Assembly: GCA_036346355.1 (NCBI GenBank)
Contig: CM070592.1
Span: forward strand, 31,647,467-31,711,466
Length of the DNA: 64,000 bases
Reading direction: 5' to 3'
Source: Rhipidocladum racemiflorum
Taxonomy: Eukaryota > Streptophyta > Magnoliopsida > Poales > Poaceae
Positions 22,022-31,305 of the stretch are shown here, piece after piece. Position 1 is the first letter of the stretch, and every line of letters starts with the position of its first letter. Both the position numbers and the translations under genes were made by a program. The notes beneath the pieces were generated by a model that had not been told where the DNA came from, made no database searches, and was given only the letters and a program-made list of their open reading frames with translations.

Positions 22022-22273
22022 TGTCACGAATGGCACAGATTGACGTGGGAGTAGAAGATAATGAGCATCCAGCGGTCAGCATACTATCCGGAGGTTGAAC
22101 ACGTTTTGCATAGCAATGTTATATATACTCTGTAACCGACTCAGAAAAAGACAGATAGAAAAAGACATTGAAATCCAATTTTGCTTCTTCGTGTGTTCTT
22201 CCTGTTCTTTACTTTCTGCTTTCGTCTTGATCGATCTCACGTCCCGAGCGATCGGTGGCCAGGGGATGTTACA
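22022..22273 (+). mobile_element. LTR of a Gypsy element related to the 27-kb elements (252 bp)
   Basis: It begins TGTCACGAATGG and ends GGCCAGGGGATGTTACA, followed by a TGGTATCAGA primer-binding site at 22276. The segment CTCACGTCCCGAGCGATCGG is shared (in complement) with the LTRs at 26932-27304 and 30645-30908, so three related elements lie in the window. It truncates the pseudogene upstream of 21889. Confidence 0.75.
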
Positions 22274-22575
22274 AGTGGTATCAGATTCGCGTCGATCCTG
22301 AGTTCATCTGCGCAGCGTTGGAGACAGGTTTGGGAAAAAGGGGAATCGATTGCACTCGATCCTCATTGTTTCCCTGTAAAATCCCTGTATCTGGGCGCTG
22401 TCCATCAACAACACGGCGCCTCCAAAGCCATCTCCTCAAACCCTATTCGTCCTGGACGTGATGGGACAAATGGGGGAGAAGTTGACAGAGATCAAGGACA
22501 GTATTGATCTCTTGTTTGCTCGTGTGGGTCTGATTGATACAACTCAACAACAGTTGATGACAAAAGGGGAGGGGG
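22274..22575 (+). pseudogene. Gypsy leader and gag N-terminal stub
   Basis: An ATG at 22461 opens MGQMGEKLTEIKDSIDLLFA, continuing RVGLIDTTQQQ. This is clearly homologous to the minus-strand gag at 26733 (ESIDLLFARVGAIDATQQQ). Coding ends after about 40 residues, where another element's LTR begins. Only the coiled-coil N-terminus of gag remains. Confidence 0.7.
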
Positions 22576-22583
22576 CTGGCTCT

Positions 22584-22873
22584 TGTGTGTATGAGAGATC
22601 AATCATTCGAGTTCAATACCACCCCGACAGTTCCGATCCACTAAGCTAGCGCGAGGTTGACGAAGACTAGTACCATCATCATGAGTATCACGGTGAACTT
22701 TTCCTCGCTGTCAGCGCTAAGGAGGCTCGGTGATTCATTGCCGTTTCTGCATCGATCTTCTTCATTCCACACCGAGCTACCGGCAAATCAGACTAATGGC
22801 GTCACCAAATCAAGGTATTATTCCGCCCATGTGTTCATGTGATTAGGTTAGCTAATGAACTTATAATCTAACA
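22584..22873 (+). mobile_element. LTR of a second element with initiator-Met primer site
   Basis: The right edge is well defined: ...AATCTAACA followed by TTTGGTATCAGAGCC (PBS at 22876-22888). The left edge is tentative (TGTGTATGAGAG at 22585). The LTR is short, about 290 bp. Copia versus Gypsy cannot be decided because no coding follows. Confidence 0.55.
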
Positions 22874-23466
22874 TTTGGTATCAGAGCCACCTAACATAAA
22901 CTCATGAACCGATTAGAACTTAGAACCTTGATTAATTCGGATTAATGTTCTAAAGGCTCGGTTTAGACTTTTTTTTGACTCGGATTGGCACTGATTTGGT
23001 TCGGATTAGGGCTTATTAACCTCGGATTAATCTTGTTATAGTTCGGTTTGGGGTTGATTATTCTCCGTTTAGCAATTAGAAGGAGGGGATTAGCTCAGAT
23101 CCGAATCACAAAACTCCCAAATCCGTAAAACCCCAAAAGAAATCCCCAATATCATGAACCCTAATCAAGAATTAAGAGGGGATTGGGGATTTACCTTCTG
23201 TCGGGAGCCTGCTCCGCACGCGCCGAAGCCGCTGCGTCTCAGCCCACGCCGCGTCTTGGTCGCCACCGCGCATCAGCTCCGTATGAGCGCGCCTCAGTCC
23301 GCACGCCGCCGCACGCATGGCACCGAGACGCCATGAGCCTTTGCGCGCCTCAGCCACTGCCTCTCACTTTGCTGTGCCCGCCCGCGCGCTCCGTCGCGCT
23401 CGCCTCTGCAGCCCTCGCGGGCTGTCGCGCCGTCGCCGTTTCAAGACCCGTATGATCTCACAATGT
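22874..23466 (+). mobile_element. Leader of the second element, then GC-rich fragment
   Basis: After the PBS come about 280 bases repeating CTCGGATT/TTCGGATTAG phrases, then a GC-rich part (23200-23450) rich in CGCC. No frame is convincing. It ends at the left copy of the 209-bp VPS15 repeat. Confidence 0.45.
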
Positions 23467-23675
23467 AAGGACCCCTCTTGAACACAATCTGTTCAGTGGT
23501 GAAAAGGATGGTTGGGCTAAAGCTGTCCGATGAACAATTCGCAACACTGAGAGCTGCATCTTCTTTCATATCTTTCCTTTTTACATCAACAATGCCAGAA
23601 TACCTCTCTGCAGCACTGCCAACACCACGCGCGCAGTCAACAGAAAACAAATGCAATGTGCCATCACTAGTACCA
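23467..23675 (-). pseudogene. VPS15: VPS15 WD-repeat fragment, left copy of a 209-bp direct repeat
   Basis: Identical over all 209 bases to 30909-31117. On the minus strand it encodes HLFSVDCARGVGSAAERYSG, DVKRKDMKEDAALSVANCSS and DSFSPTILFTTEQ, part of the C-terminal WD domain of the VPS15/PI3K regulatory subunit. This kinase-like scaffold holds VPS34 in autophagy and endosomal complexes. VPS15 similarity ends at about 23490. The gypsy pol frame from the right runs straight into it, making a chimeric frame. Confidence 0.75.
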
Positions 23676-26600
23676 TGAGCCTAGCCATCACCTTGCGCTG
23701 CATTTCTGTTTGCAAATGTTGCTCTTCAAGAAAACACAGACTGTGATGGTCCGTCCTGATGATGAATTCTTGACGCTGTAAGTATTGTCTCCACCTATTC
23801 ACGGCCAACATTAGAGCTAAAAACTCTTTCTCGTATATGGACAACCTCTGATGCACCGATCCCAAAGCCTTACTAAAGAGTGCTACTGGATGTTCTTGCT
23901 GAATCAACACGGCTCCAACCCCTTGGGCGCAAGCGTCTGTCTCCACTTCAAACACTTGATCAAAGTCCGGTAAGTTGAGTACCGGAGTGTTTGCCATGGC
24001 TTGCTTCAGTACCTCAAATGCTTCCTGAGCATGTCCAGTCCATTCAAAATCTTTTTTCTTAAGTAAGTTGGTGAGAGGCCGGGCCAAGAGACCATAACTT
24101 CTAACAAACTTCCTGTAATACCCAGTGAGTCCGAGAAAGCCCCTAAATTCTGTCACACTTGTTGGTTTCGGCCAATGGAGCATTGCTTGAGTCTTTTGTG
24201 GATCAGCAGCAACACCTTTATCAGAGATGATGTGTCCCAAATATTCCAGATGAGTTTGCGCGAAAGTACATTTGGACCGCTTCACAAAGAAATGATTGAT
24301 CAGTAGGGTGTTCAGGACTGTATCCAAATGAGCCACATGTGAATCCAAGTCAGGACTGTACACTAGGATGTCATCCATGAACACTAACACAAATTTTCGG
24401 AGATAGGAAGACAGCACTGAGTTCATAATGCACTGAAATGTAGCAGGCGCATTAGTGAGACCAAACGGCATGACTCTAAACTGGTAGTGTCCGTGATGAG
24501 TTTTAAAAGCGGTCTTAACTTCATCCTCCTCCTGCATCATAATCTGATGGTATCCCGCTCGAAGGTCCAATTTAGAAAAATATTTCGTTCCTGCTAACTC
24601 ATCCAACAATTCATCGATAACCGGCATAGGAAATCGATTCTTTACTGTCAAATCATTCAGGCGTCTGTAATCCACACAAAATCTCCATGTACCGTCTTTC
24701 TTTTGCACCAATAAGACGGGAGATGCGAAGGGACTGACACTAGGAGTGATAATACCTGTTGAGAGCATCTCTGCCACCTGCCGCTCGATCTCGTCTTTGT
24801 GCAACGGCGAATATCGGTAAGGTCTAGTATTGACAGGCACAGATCCAGGAATGAGAGTTATGGCATGATCATAGTCTCTCTTGGGTGGTAGCTCTCGTGG
24901 TTCGGTGAACACTGCCTCATGGCGTTCCAAAACTGCTTGAACAGCCATGGGAACGAAGTCTTCAGCGTCTGACTCTTTCTGTTCAAGGACAGCGAGTGCC
25001 CATATGTCATTACCTTTCTTCCACTTGACAAATTGGTCTGCCGTCACTGCTTGTAACTCGGTCTGAACCGGATGCTTGACACCGTGCAATATGATTTGCA
25101 CTCCCTGATGCTTGAACTCAATCTGTTTATCAATCCAGTGACAAATCATAGGGCTATGTGCTTTCAACCAATCCATACCCAAAATCGCATCATAAGCCCC
25201 GAGTTCAAGTACTCTCAGATCTGTCTGGAAGGAGTGACCTTGTGACCACCACGTAAATCCAGGTACCCAACTGGTGCAATATAGAGTTTCACCATTCGCT
25301 ACTTTGACCGAGATAGGATGAGTGCCTTGAGGAGTATATCCAATCCTTTCCAAAAAACTTGCACTGATAAAACTGTGAGTGCTTCCCGAGTCTATAAGGA
25401 ACAACATCACTTGATTTTGGACTAACGCCCGAATGCGCATTGTCTCAACTTCCTCAGTTCCTGACAGTGCATTCACAGACAATTGGCCAGTCTCTTCTTG
25501 CTCAAAGTTAGCCCTTTCTATATGGTCAAGTAATGCATCAGACAATATTTCATCCGAATCCTCTGATGTAATGGCTTGTAACTGTGCCGTTGCTTTCTTC
25601 TTACAATGCAAGTGATGTGTAGGATCAAATTCTTCCCCACATTGAAAACACAATCCATTAGCCCGCCGATAATCCTTCAATTGTCTAGCTCTCCACAGTT
25701 CCCCTTGAGCCAACTTCTGTGGAAAATCCACCTTTCCCGATCCAATACCATCTCTATTATTTCCCAATTTATTTTTCCAACCCTTCCCTCTATCTATCAC
25801 ATCCTGCTGAATTCGTGCTAACAGTGCAGCTCTATCAACACTTTCTGGTACTTGACATTGCACTGCTCCTCTCAACTCTGTTTTTAACCCTTTGACAAAG
25901 TGAGACACAAACAATTCTTCTCCATAATGGGGATTGTGCATGAGTATCTCGTACATAAGTTTTTCAAACTGACCTTTATACTCAGCTATAGATCCAGTTT
26001 GCCGAAGATCAACCAATTCCCCTAACAATTGCTGATGATCAAATGCACCAAATTTGTTTTCTACATCACGGATGAATTGCTCCCAATCACCAATTCCAGT
26101 CCTCACCTTATAAACTTGTAACCAGCACGCAGCATTCCCCTCCATATGCATGGTGGCTGCGCTTACCCAGAGGGCCTCAGGTATGTTGAACAATCGGAAG
26201 TAGTCCATACATTTGTCTCTCCAAACTCTAGGGCCCTCACCACTGAATCTTGGAAATGATAATTTGGGTAAAGGACTCTTTCATGCATTCCCCTGTTCGC
26301 GAACACCTCTGCTACTGCCTCCACTCATACTGTGTGTTGTATCTTCAGGATGTCTGCCCAGTACTTCTCTCGTCGCCCAATTCGGCTCCAGACTCACTTT
26401 CTTCCACGGTCCGGCTGGTCCGGGGGTGAACAACGCCTTGTCTACTCTTTCCACGGACCCATCCCCACCTTGATGATTCTCCAAAACACGTCCTACAGTC
26501 AACTTCGCCACCGCTTGGGTAGTAGCTTCCAGTTGCCTTGCCATCAGTTGTTGATCCTTGGAGTATTGCTCTATAGTCTTTGCCGTTAACTCTGATCGCG

Positions 26601-26733
26601 CCACCATTTGCTGTTGTTGGGTCAACACCTGTTGCTGCGTGGCATCGATCGCTCCCACCCGAGCAAAAAGCAGATCAATACTCTCCTTCACGGCCGCCCA
26701 CTTCTCCTCTGCTCTCTCAGTGAAGTCTCCCAT
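23676..26733 (-). pseudogene. Gypsy gag-pol polyprotein with an in-frame TGA and a truncated RNase H
   Basis: The start is the ATG at 26733 (MGDFTERAEEKWAAVKESID). After about 150 codons there is a single in-frame TGA at 26281-26283. The same frame resumes without shift (PKLSFPRFSGEGPRVWRDKC) and stays open to 23581. Domains follow in order. Gag capsid lies at about 26240-25700, and a zinc knuckle (CFQCGEEFDPTHHLHC) near 25610-25656. A protease (LIDSGSTHSFIS) is near 25370-25400. RT carries DGTWRFCVDYRRLND, DLRAGYHQI and catalytic FMDDILVYS near 24363-24389. RNase H (VETDACAQGVGAVLIQQEH) lies near 23930. Coding ends shortly after LQTEMQRK. A normal element continues with RNase H end and integrase (HHCC, DDE); both are lacking. 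Confidence 0.9.
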
Positions 26734-26931
26734 CGCCTCCACGATGATCTGAGTCTGCACAGAAGGTTTTGGAGGCGCCAGTGGTGAAGCAAAAGGATCG
26801 AATCAACCAGCTTCCCGGAATTTCACAGGGTTCACTTCAATCAACCGAAATCGATTGAGGATCCCCAACCTTCCACTGGAAAAAAAATTTTTACAACTCA
26901 AGATCCTCGGATCACTGGCTCTGATACCAAA
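23676..26931 (-). mobile_element. Ty3/Gypsy internal region: PBS, gag, protease, RT and RNase H; integrase missing
   Basis: On the minus strand a TGGTATCAGAGCC primer site at 26929-26917 follows the LTR, then leader, gag and pol. Pol is cut in RNase H at 23676, exactly at the VPS15 repeat. No integrase, polypurine tract or second LTR is present on that side. Confidence 0.9.
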
Positions 26932-27304
26932 TGTTACCCCCTTAGGCCTCTGATCGCTCAGGACGTGAGGATTGATCAACAATAAAGAGAAAACGAAGAA
27001 GAACTGAAGAACACGGGAAAGAAAAGGGAAAAGAACGAACAACGATCAGAATGTTCACTTTTTGCATAACCATTCTGTTACACCGTTCTGGATATATATA
27101 GTCTGTTACAAAATGCGAAATCTCCTTTCTACCCTTTGTATCTATGTGTAATCGCTAATGAAGTCTGTATTACCTCTTTACTGAATGACAATAGCATTAC
27201 AGTTACAGTACTTCTATGTTTACTGCTGTATGTCTGTAGTTGTCGATGGCACAGCTCCCACATTCAGCGACTCCTCTGTTGCATCATTGACACCTTCTGT
27301 GACA
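26932..27304 (-). mobile_element. 5' LTR of the gag-pol Gypsy fragment (373 bp)
   Basis: On the minus strand it starts TGTCACAGAAGG at 27304 and ends GGGGGTAACA at 26932 next to the PBS. A TATATATA stretch near 27100 may be the TATA box. The segment GATCGCTCAGGACGTGAG links it to the LTRs of the neighbouring element. It sits inside the 3' LTR of the gene-carrying element. Confidence 0.85.
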
Positions 27305-27500
27305 GAGAAGGGGAAAGCGAAATCAATGCAGACAAAGCGAAAGAAGCAAACGAAGAACGAAGAACAGAGAAGGGGAAAGCGAGAAAAAGAGAAGCAAAAC
27401 TGGATTTCAGTTCATTTTTTCTTGTCTGCTTTACAACCAGTGCTCCCCTTCTTTAATAGCCTCTCTCTCTCTTATAGGTGGGACCGGCCCAAGTGTGACA
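27305..27500 (-). mobile_element. 3' LTR of the gene-carrying element (truncated)
   Basis: Starts TGTCACACTTGGGCCGG on the minus strand at 27500 after the polypurine tract. It has a CT run of only about six units. It ends prematurely at 27305, where the Gypsy LTR begins, after a partly duplicated GAGAAGGGGAAAGCGA. Confidence 0.8.
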
Positions 27501-30303
27501 TTACCGCCCCCTTGAAATTTTGCTTGTCCCCAAGCAAAAGCATGGCTTGCCATTTACTCCACATCGGTGCCTTCAGAGGCTGATCATCAATCACACCAGC
27601 TCCATTTTCAACTTTGCTCAAAGAGTCTGAGATCAAAGGAGCTGAATCGTTTTCTTTCACCTGAATGACTTGTGGAGAGGCTTCAGTGGGTTTTTGCTGA
27701 GTCTCTAAACTGCAGAAGTATGAATATAACACCATCTCAATTACTGCAATTAGGATTCCAAGTATATTTCTCCAGCTCAATGGATCGTGAAGCAAAACAT
27801 AGACCAAGGTGAGAACCAAGCATGTTTTTAGATGGTCAAGGACTTGGTAGGTTACAGGAGATGTCTGCCCAATCACAAGAAAAGTGCTGAAGTTTACTGA
27901 GACTGATATCAGGCACGACAACACGATGAAAAACAGAACTTGAGATGTGTAATTAAAAGCAAAGACGTTTTGATTCATGAAAATTCCATCGAGGAATGGA
28001 CCAATAATGAACAGGGTCAATGCTTGGTATTGGCACGATTGGTATAGCAGCTGGGTTGAAGATACCTTGAACTTCTTCTGAATTGTATTCGTCATAATTT
28101 GGGCAATACAGGTCGTGACGATTGCTAGCAAAGACAGTACAGATCCCATAGCATTGAGTTGCAGATCAGTGACAGTTGCAACACCAACACCAAAAAATAG
28201 CACGCTAAGGGAGAGCTGAATTTTCCGACTAAACTTCTTCCTGAAGAAAAGAGTCTGCAATATAATAGTACAGGGAATAATGGCCAACTTTGTCATCTGG
28301 TAGAAACCAACAGAATTGAAACATAGACTCAAGTTGATAAGTCCAATTGAGAATCCATTAAGCACTCCAAATCCGATAACGGTCCTTGCTTCAAAAGGTT
28401 TGTGCTCAAAGAGCTTCATACATAATGCCACGTGAAGACAACAAAATGTAACCAGGAGATGCCAGCTAATCAAGGTAGTGCCCAACTTAATTCCAGGGTC
28501 CCATTGCTTGTATATCACAGCCAACTTGTTAAGTGGAGAAGATAATCCAGATGTCATAGATATAGCTGCTTTGTAAAATGAAGCAACATCACTCATCCAG
28601 TTCCACTCCATATATATGTTTCCTAGGTCAGTAAGAGTTCTGTAGCAGTTATTTGCTTCTTCCACTCTTCTAGCATCTTTAAGTGCATTGCCCATGTATG
28701 CCTCGACAAATTGTGGGTCGCAGACTATAGCTTGATTGTAACAACAAACTGCCCTATTAAGCTGGTCTTGCTCATAGTAAATAGTAGCAAGATTACCATA
28801 AGCCATTGCATAGTTAGGACGTGCCTGCAATGCGCACTGATAACACATAATGGCATCTTCGGACATTCCCTTAGCCTTATAAACATTTCCTTGATTAAGA
28901 TATGCATCAGCAAAAGATGGCTTAAGTTTAACAGCTTCTTCAGCAATAAAATCGGCCTTCCAATTCACGGTGGACTCAGAGATGAAGATGAAAGTATCAA
29001 CTTTGGCCATTTTCTTTTTACCAAAGACTACTTGAACCAGCCTACAAGTACCAAGCTCTATTACGTCAACTTGAGTTGGCATGAAAGTGTTACCACCTGT
29101 ATGACTCACATTTTCCAGTATGCTAGCTCTTGTTGTCACTTCAGAAGAACAAACATTGTTTGTAAGGTTAGCAGAATTACCTGCAGATATTACTTCAGCA
29201 CCTACAGCAGCTGGTATGTTGATTTCCTTATTAGCCACTCTACAGACTTCTAGTAGCTTATCCTCATTTTCAAGGGCTCTAATCTCCAGTTGATTTTTGG
29301 GCACGGCATTGACCTCTTGTGCTTGGCCATCAACAGAAGGAACCTCCAATGGACATTTACATGTACCAGAGTCTAGAATCTGAGGGCTATTGTTGGCTTG
29401 AGCTGAGGAGAGTAGTGCAGCATTTTCTGAAGAAAGATGCAAAGAGAAAGGCAGTACATCGCCGCTGGTGGGAGTACTTGCAGCAGGTGTAATCTCATCT
29501 CCAGACAAATGCAAACGAAACTCACTGCAAACACCAGCATTCACCATGGCATTCTGACAACTCTGTTGCTCATGTGCAGGGTCTTCAATTAACACACAAT
29601 TCTCACAAAACGGCGATGAAACGCCGGCACTGTCTTTGTCCACGGTGTTGATCATGCCATCTACTTCAGTAAGGGCAATATCATTTGGACCAACAACTAC
29701 GACATTTGTTTGTGCAGAAAGTTCACCTTGAGCTAGTTGCTGCAATATTCCATTGTGGAAGTCGAGGTCAGGTGGTGTCTCCTCATCCCACACCATATCC
29801 TTGACAGGAAATTCGTTGAACACCTCCCAGGCAGCAACCATGGGCTGTTCCTGGTGTGGCAACGTTCTGCCATCCCAATCCTTGCAGCTGCGCACCCCTT
29901 TGCAGGTTGTCGGTGGTAGGTGTAGTGGCTCAGGAAGGCTTTCCTCGCTTCCAAACTCTTGGCAGCCAGCAATTCGTGCCACTGCCGCAGCCGTCAATTC
30001 CATCTGCTTCGCCAAACGCTGTTGAGAAACTACCACTTGCGCCAACAGAAAATCTGTACGCGCCAGCGACATGGAAGCGGTCGTGGTAGCGGTGGTGCCG
30101 GATGCAGATGAGCCAACGTCGGAGCTCGTGGCGGCGCCAGAGGAACGGCTCGGCGTGGCATCAGCAGAGGAGGTGACTGATGCGCCGAAGAGGGATGGAG
30201 CGGATGCGGCGGTGGGCGGTGGCTGCGACGGCAAGAAGTCGCCGGTGAGGGCTGAGGTCGTCGAGCTCGGTGTGCTCCACGAGAAGGTCGGCAATGGCGC
30301 CAT
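27472..30303 (-). CDS. Chimeric ORF: gag-like N-terminus + O-GlcNAc transferase TPR piece + nucleotide-sugar transporter piece
   Basis: 943 codons from the first ATG (30303). The frame is open from 30579 without an earlier ATG. Segment 1 is a Ser/Pro/Thr-rich gag-like start with LLAQVVVSQQRLAKQMELTA, which resembles the gag coiled coil of the neighbouring element. Segment 2 (to about 28960) is unrecognised and acidic. Segment 3 (about 28950-28506) has TPR units with AEEAVKLKPSFADAYLNQGN, GNLATIYYEQDQ, DPQFVEAYMGNALKDARRVE and FYKAAISMTSGLSSPLNKLA, as in the plant SECRET AGENT O-GlcNAc transferase, with a short internal deletion. Segment 4 (about 28505-27570) has some eight hydrophobic helices with NSVGFYQMTKLAIIPCTIIL, SSTQLLYQSCQYQA, FLVIGQTSPVTYQVL and RNILGILIAVIEMVLYSYFC, as in UDP-xylose transporters of the UXT/TPT family, lacking the first helix. 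Host genes of both kinds are multi-exonic; here no introns interrupt them, so they derive from spliced RNA. The stop (27472) lies within the 3' LTR. Confidence 0.85.
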   Translation of the reverse strand: MAPLPTFSWSTPSSTTSALTGDFLPSQPPPTAASAPSLFGASVTSSADATPSRSSGAATSSDVGSSASGTTATTTASMSLARTDFLLAQVVVSQQRLAKQMELTAAAVARIAGCQEFGSEESLPEPLHLPPTTCKGVRSCKDWDGRTLPHQEQPMVAAWEVFNEFPVKDMVWDEETPPDLDFHNGILQQLAQGELSAQTNVVVVGPNDIALTEVDGMINTVDKDSAGVSSPFCENCVLIEDPAHEQQSCQNAMVNAGVCSEFRLHLSGDEITPAASTPTSGDVLPFSLHLSSENAALLSSAQANNSPQILDSGTCKCPLEVPSVDGQAQEVNAVPKNQLEIRALENEDKLLEVCRVANKEINIPAAVGAEVISAGNSANLTNNVCSSEVTTRASILENVSHTGGNTFMPTQVDVIELGTCRLVQVVFGKKKMAKVDTFIFISESTVNWKADFIAEEAVKLKPSFADAYLNQGNVYKAKGMSEDAIMCYQCALQARPNYAMAYGNLATIYYEQDQLNRAVCCYNQAIVCDPQFVEAYMGNALKDARRVEEANNCYRTLTDLGNIYMEWNWMSDVASFYKAAISMTSGLSSPLNKLAVIYKQWDPGIKLGTTLISWHLLVTFCCLHVALCMKLFEHKPFEARTVIGFGVLNGFSIGLINLSLCFNSVGFYQMTKLAIIPCTIILQTLFFRKKFSRKIQLSLSVLFFGVGVATVTDLQLNAMGSVLSLLAIVTTCIAQIMTNTIQKKFKVSSTQLLYQSCQYQALTLFIIGPFLDGIFMNQNVFAFNYTSQVLFFIVLSCLISVSVNFSTFLVIGQTSPVTYQVLDHLKTCLVLTLVYVLLHDPLSWRNILGILIAVIEMVLYSYFCSLETQQKPTEASPQVIQVKENDSAPLISDSLSKVENGAGVIDDQPLKAPMWSKWQAMLLLGDKQNFKGAVMSHLGRSHL

Positions 30304-30644
30304 CGCGGAGAACGTGTGGTGCAGCGATGGGTGAGGCGGGGGACCGAGGAAACGGTGGAGATCTAGAAGAGGCGGCGGCGAAGACCGGGGAGGCGGCGGC
30401 GAAGACCGGGAAGGCGACGTGGAGGCGCGGGAGGCTGGGAAGGGCGAAGACGCGGTGGATCGTGAGGACGGTGGCGACGCGGCAGCACGAGAGCGACCAC
30501 TTCGATCGAGCCAAGCAGATTTGTGAACTTTGGATGAGCCGCCGAGGATGATTGGAAATCGCCCAGCCTTGCTCTCCAACCCTTGTTCCGGGATTTTACA
30601 GCTCGCCCCCGACGTGATCCGATCTTCCTAGCTCCGATACCATT

Positions 30645-30827
30645 TGTAACATCCCCTGGCCGCCGATCGCTCGGGACGTGAGATCAATGCAGACAAAGCG
30701 AAAGAAGCAAACGAAGAACGAAGAACGAAGAACAGAGAAGGGGAAAGCGAGAAAAAGAGAAGCAAAACTGGATTTCAGTTCATTTTTTCTTGTCTGCTTT
30801 ACAACCAGCGCTCCCCTTCTTTAATAG

Positions 30828-30885
<58 letters not shown>

Positions 30886-30908
30886 AGGTGGGACCGGCCC
30901 AAGTGTGA
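30645..30908 (-). mobile_element. 5' LTR of the gene-carrying element, with (CT)27
   Basis: On the minus strand it ends GGATGTTACA at 30645, two bases before the PBS. Its start lacks the terminal TG: the left LTR has AAGTGTGACA in plus orientation, whereas here AAGTGTGA is followed at once by the VPS15 repeat at 30909. A (CT)27 microsatellite occupies 30829-30882 versus about six units in the 3' LTR. Confidence 0.8.
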
Positions 30909-31300
30909 AAGGACCCCTCTTGAACACAATCTGTTCAGTGGTGAAAAGGATGGTTGGGCTAAAGCTGTCCGATGAACAATTCGCAACACTGAGAGCTGCA
31001 TCTTCTTTCATATCTTTCCTTTTTACATCAACAATGCCAGAATACCTCTCTGCAGCACTGCCAACACCACGCGCGCAGTCAACAGAAAACAAATGCAATG
31101 TGCCATCACTAGTACCAACAATAACGTGTACAGCAATATCATTGACAGACAAGCGATGCTCCTGGAGATGTGCCACTAGAACACCACGAGGCCTCCAACC
31201 TGTATCTGCACCCACTGCTGATCTGGTGAAGGAGGGCGATCCTGCAGTCTCAGAGTTGGAGACCCATAGACGCTATCAGTCTGCACTTGTGATTATGCAG
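30909..31300 (-). pseudogene. VPS15: VPS15 WD-repeat region, including the right copy of the 209-bp repeat (30909-31117)
   Basis: On the minus strand SPSFTRSAVGADTGWRPRG, VLVAHLQEHRLSVNDIAV and VIVGTSDGTLHLFSVDCARG read in one frame. They match the linker and first WD repeats of plant VPS15. Between NDIAV and VIVGTSDG about 50 residues of the usual WD repeat are missing, a clean internal deletion. The frame continues to 30799 only because of the CT microsatellite. This is a decayed genomic copy rather than a functional gene. Confidence 0.8.
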
Positions 31301-31305
31301 ACTGA

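Larger units (their letters stand above)
27305..30908 (-). mobile_element. Non-autonomous LTR retrotransposon carrying host gene pieces
   Basis: Complete architecture on the minus strand: 5' LTR 30908-30645, PBS (TGGTATCGGAGC, 30642-30631), one long internal reading frame, a polypurine tract (AAGGGGGCGG, about 27507-27516), then 3' LTR from 27500 leftwards, cut by the Gypsy element at 27304. The LTR pair differs over about 185 comparable bases by one substitution, a 7-bp GAACGAA unit and the CT-repeat length, so insertion was recent. No protease, RT or integrase is encoded; mobilisation would need a helper, possibly a relative of the adjacent gag-pol element. Confidence 0.85.

Noticed and set aside
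27472..30303. Interpretation of the 943-codon frame as a normal host gene
   Set aside because: It is flanked by matching LTRs, a primer-binding site and a polypurine tract. It joins parts of two unrelated protein families without introns, and its stop codon lies in the LTR.
30799..30960. Arg-Glu repeat tail at the end of the VPS15-like frame
   Set aside because: It comes from the CT microsatellite in the LTR, not from the gene.
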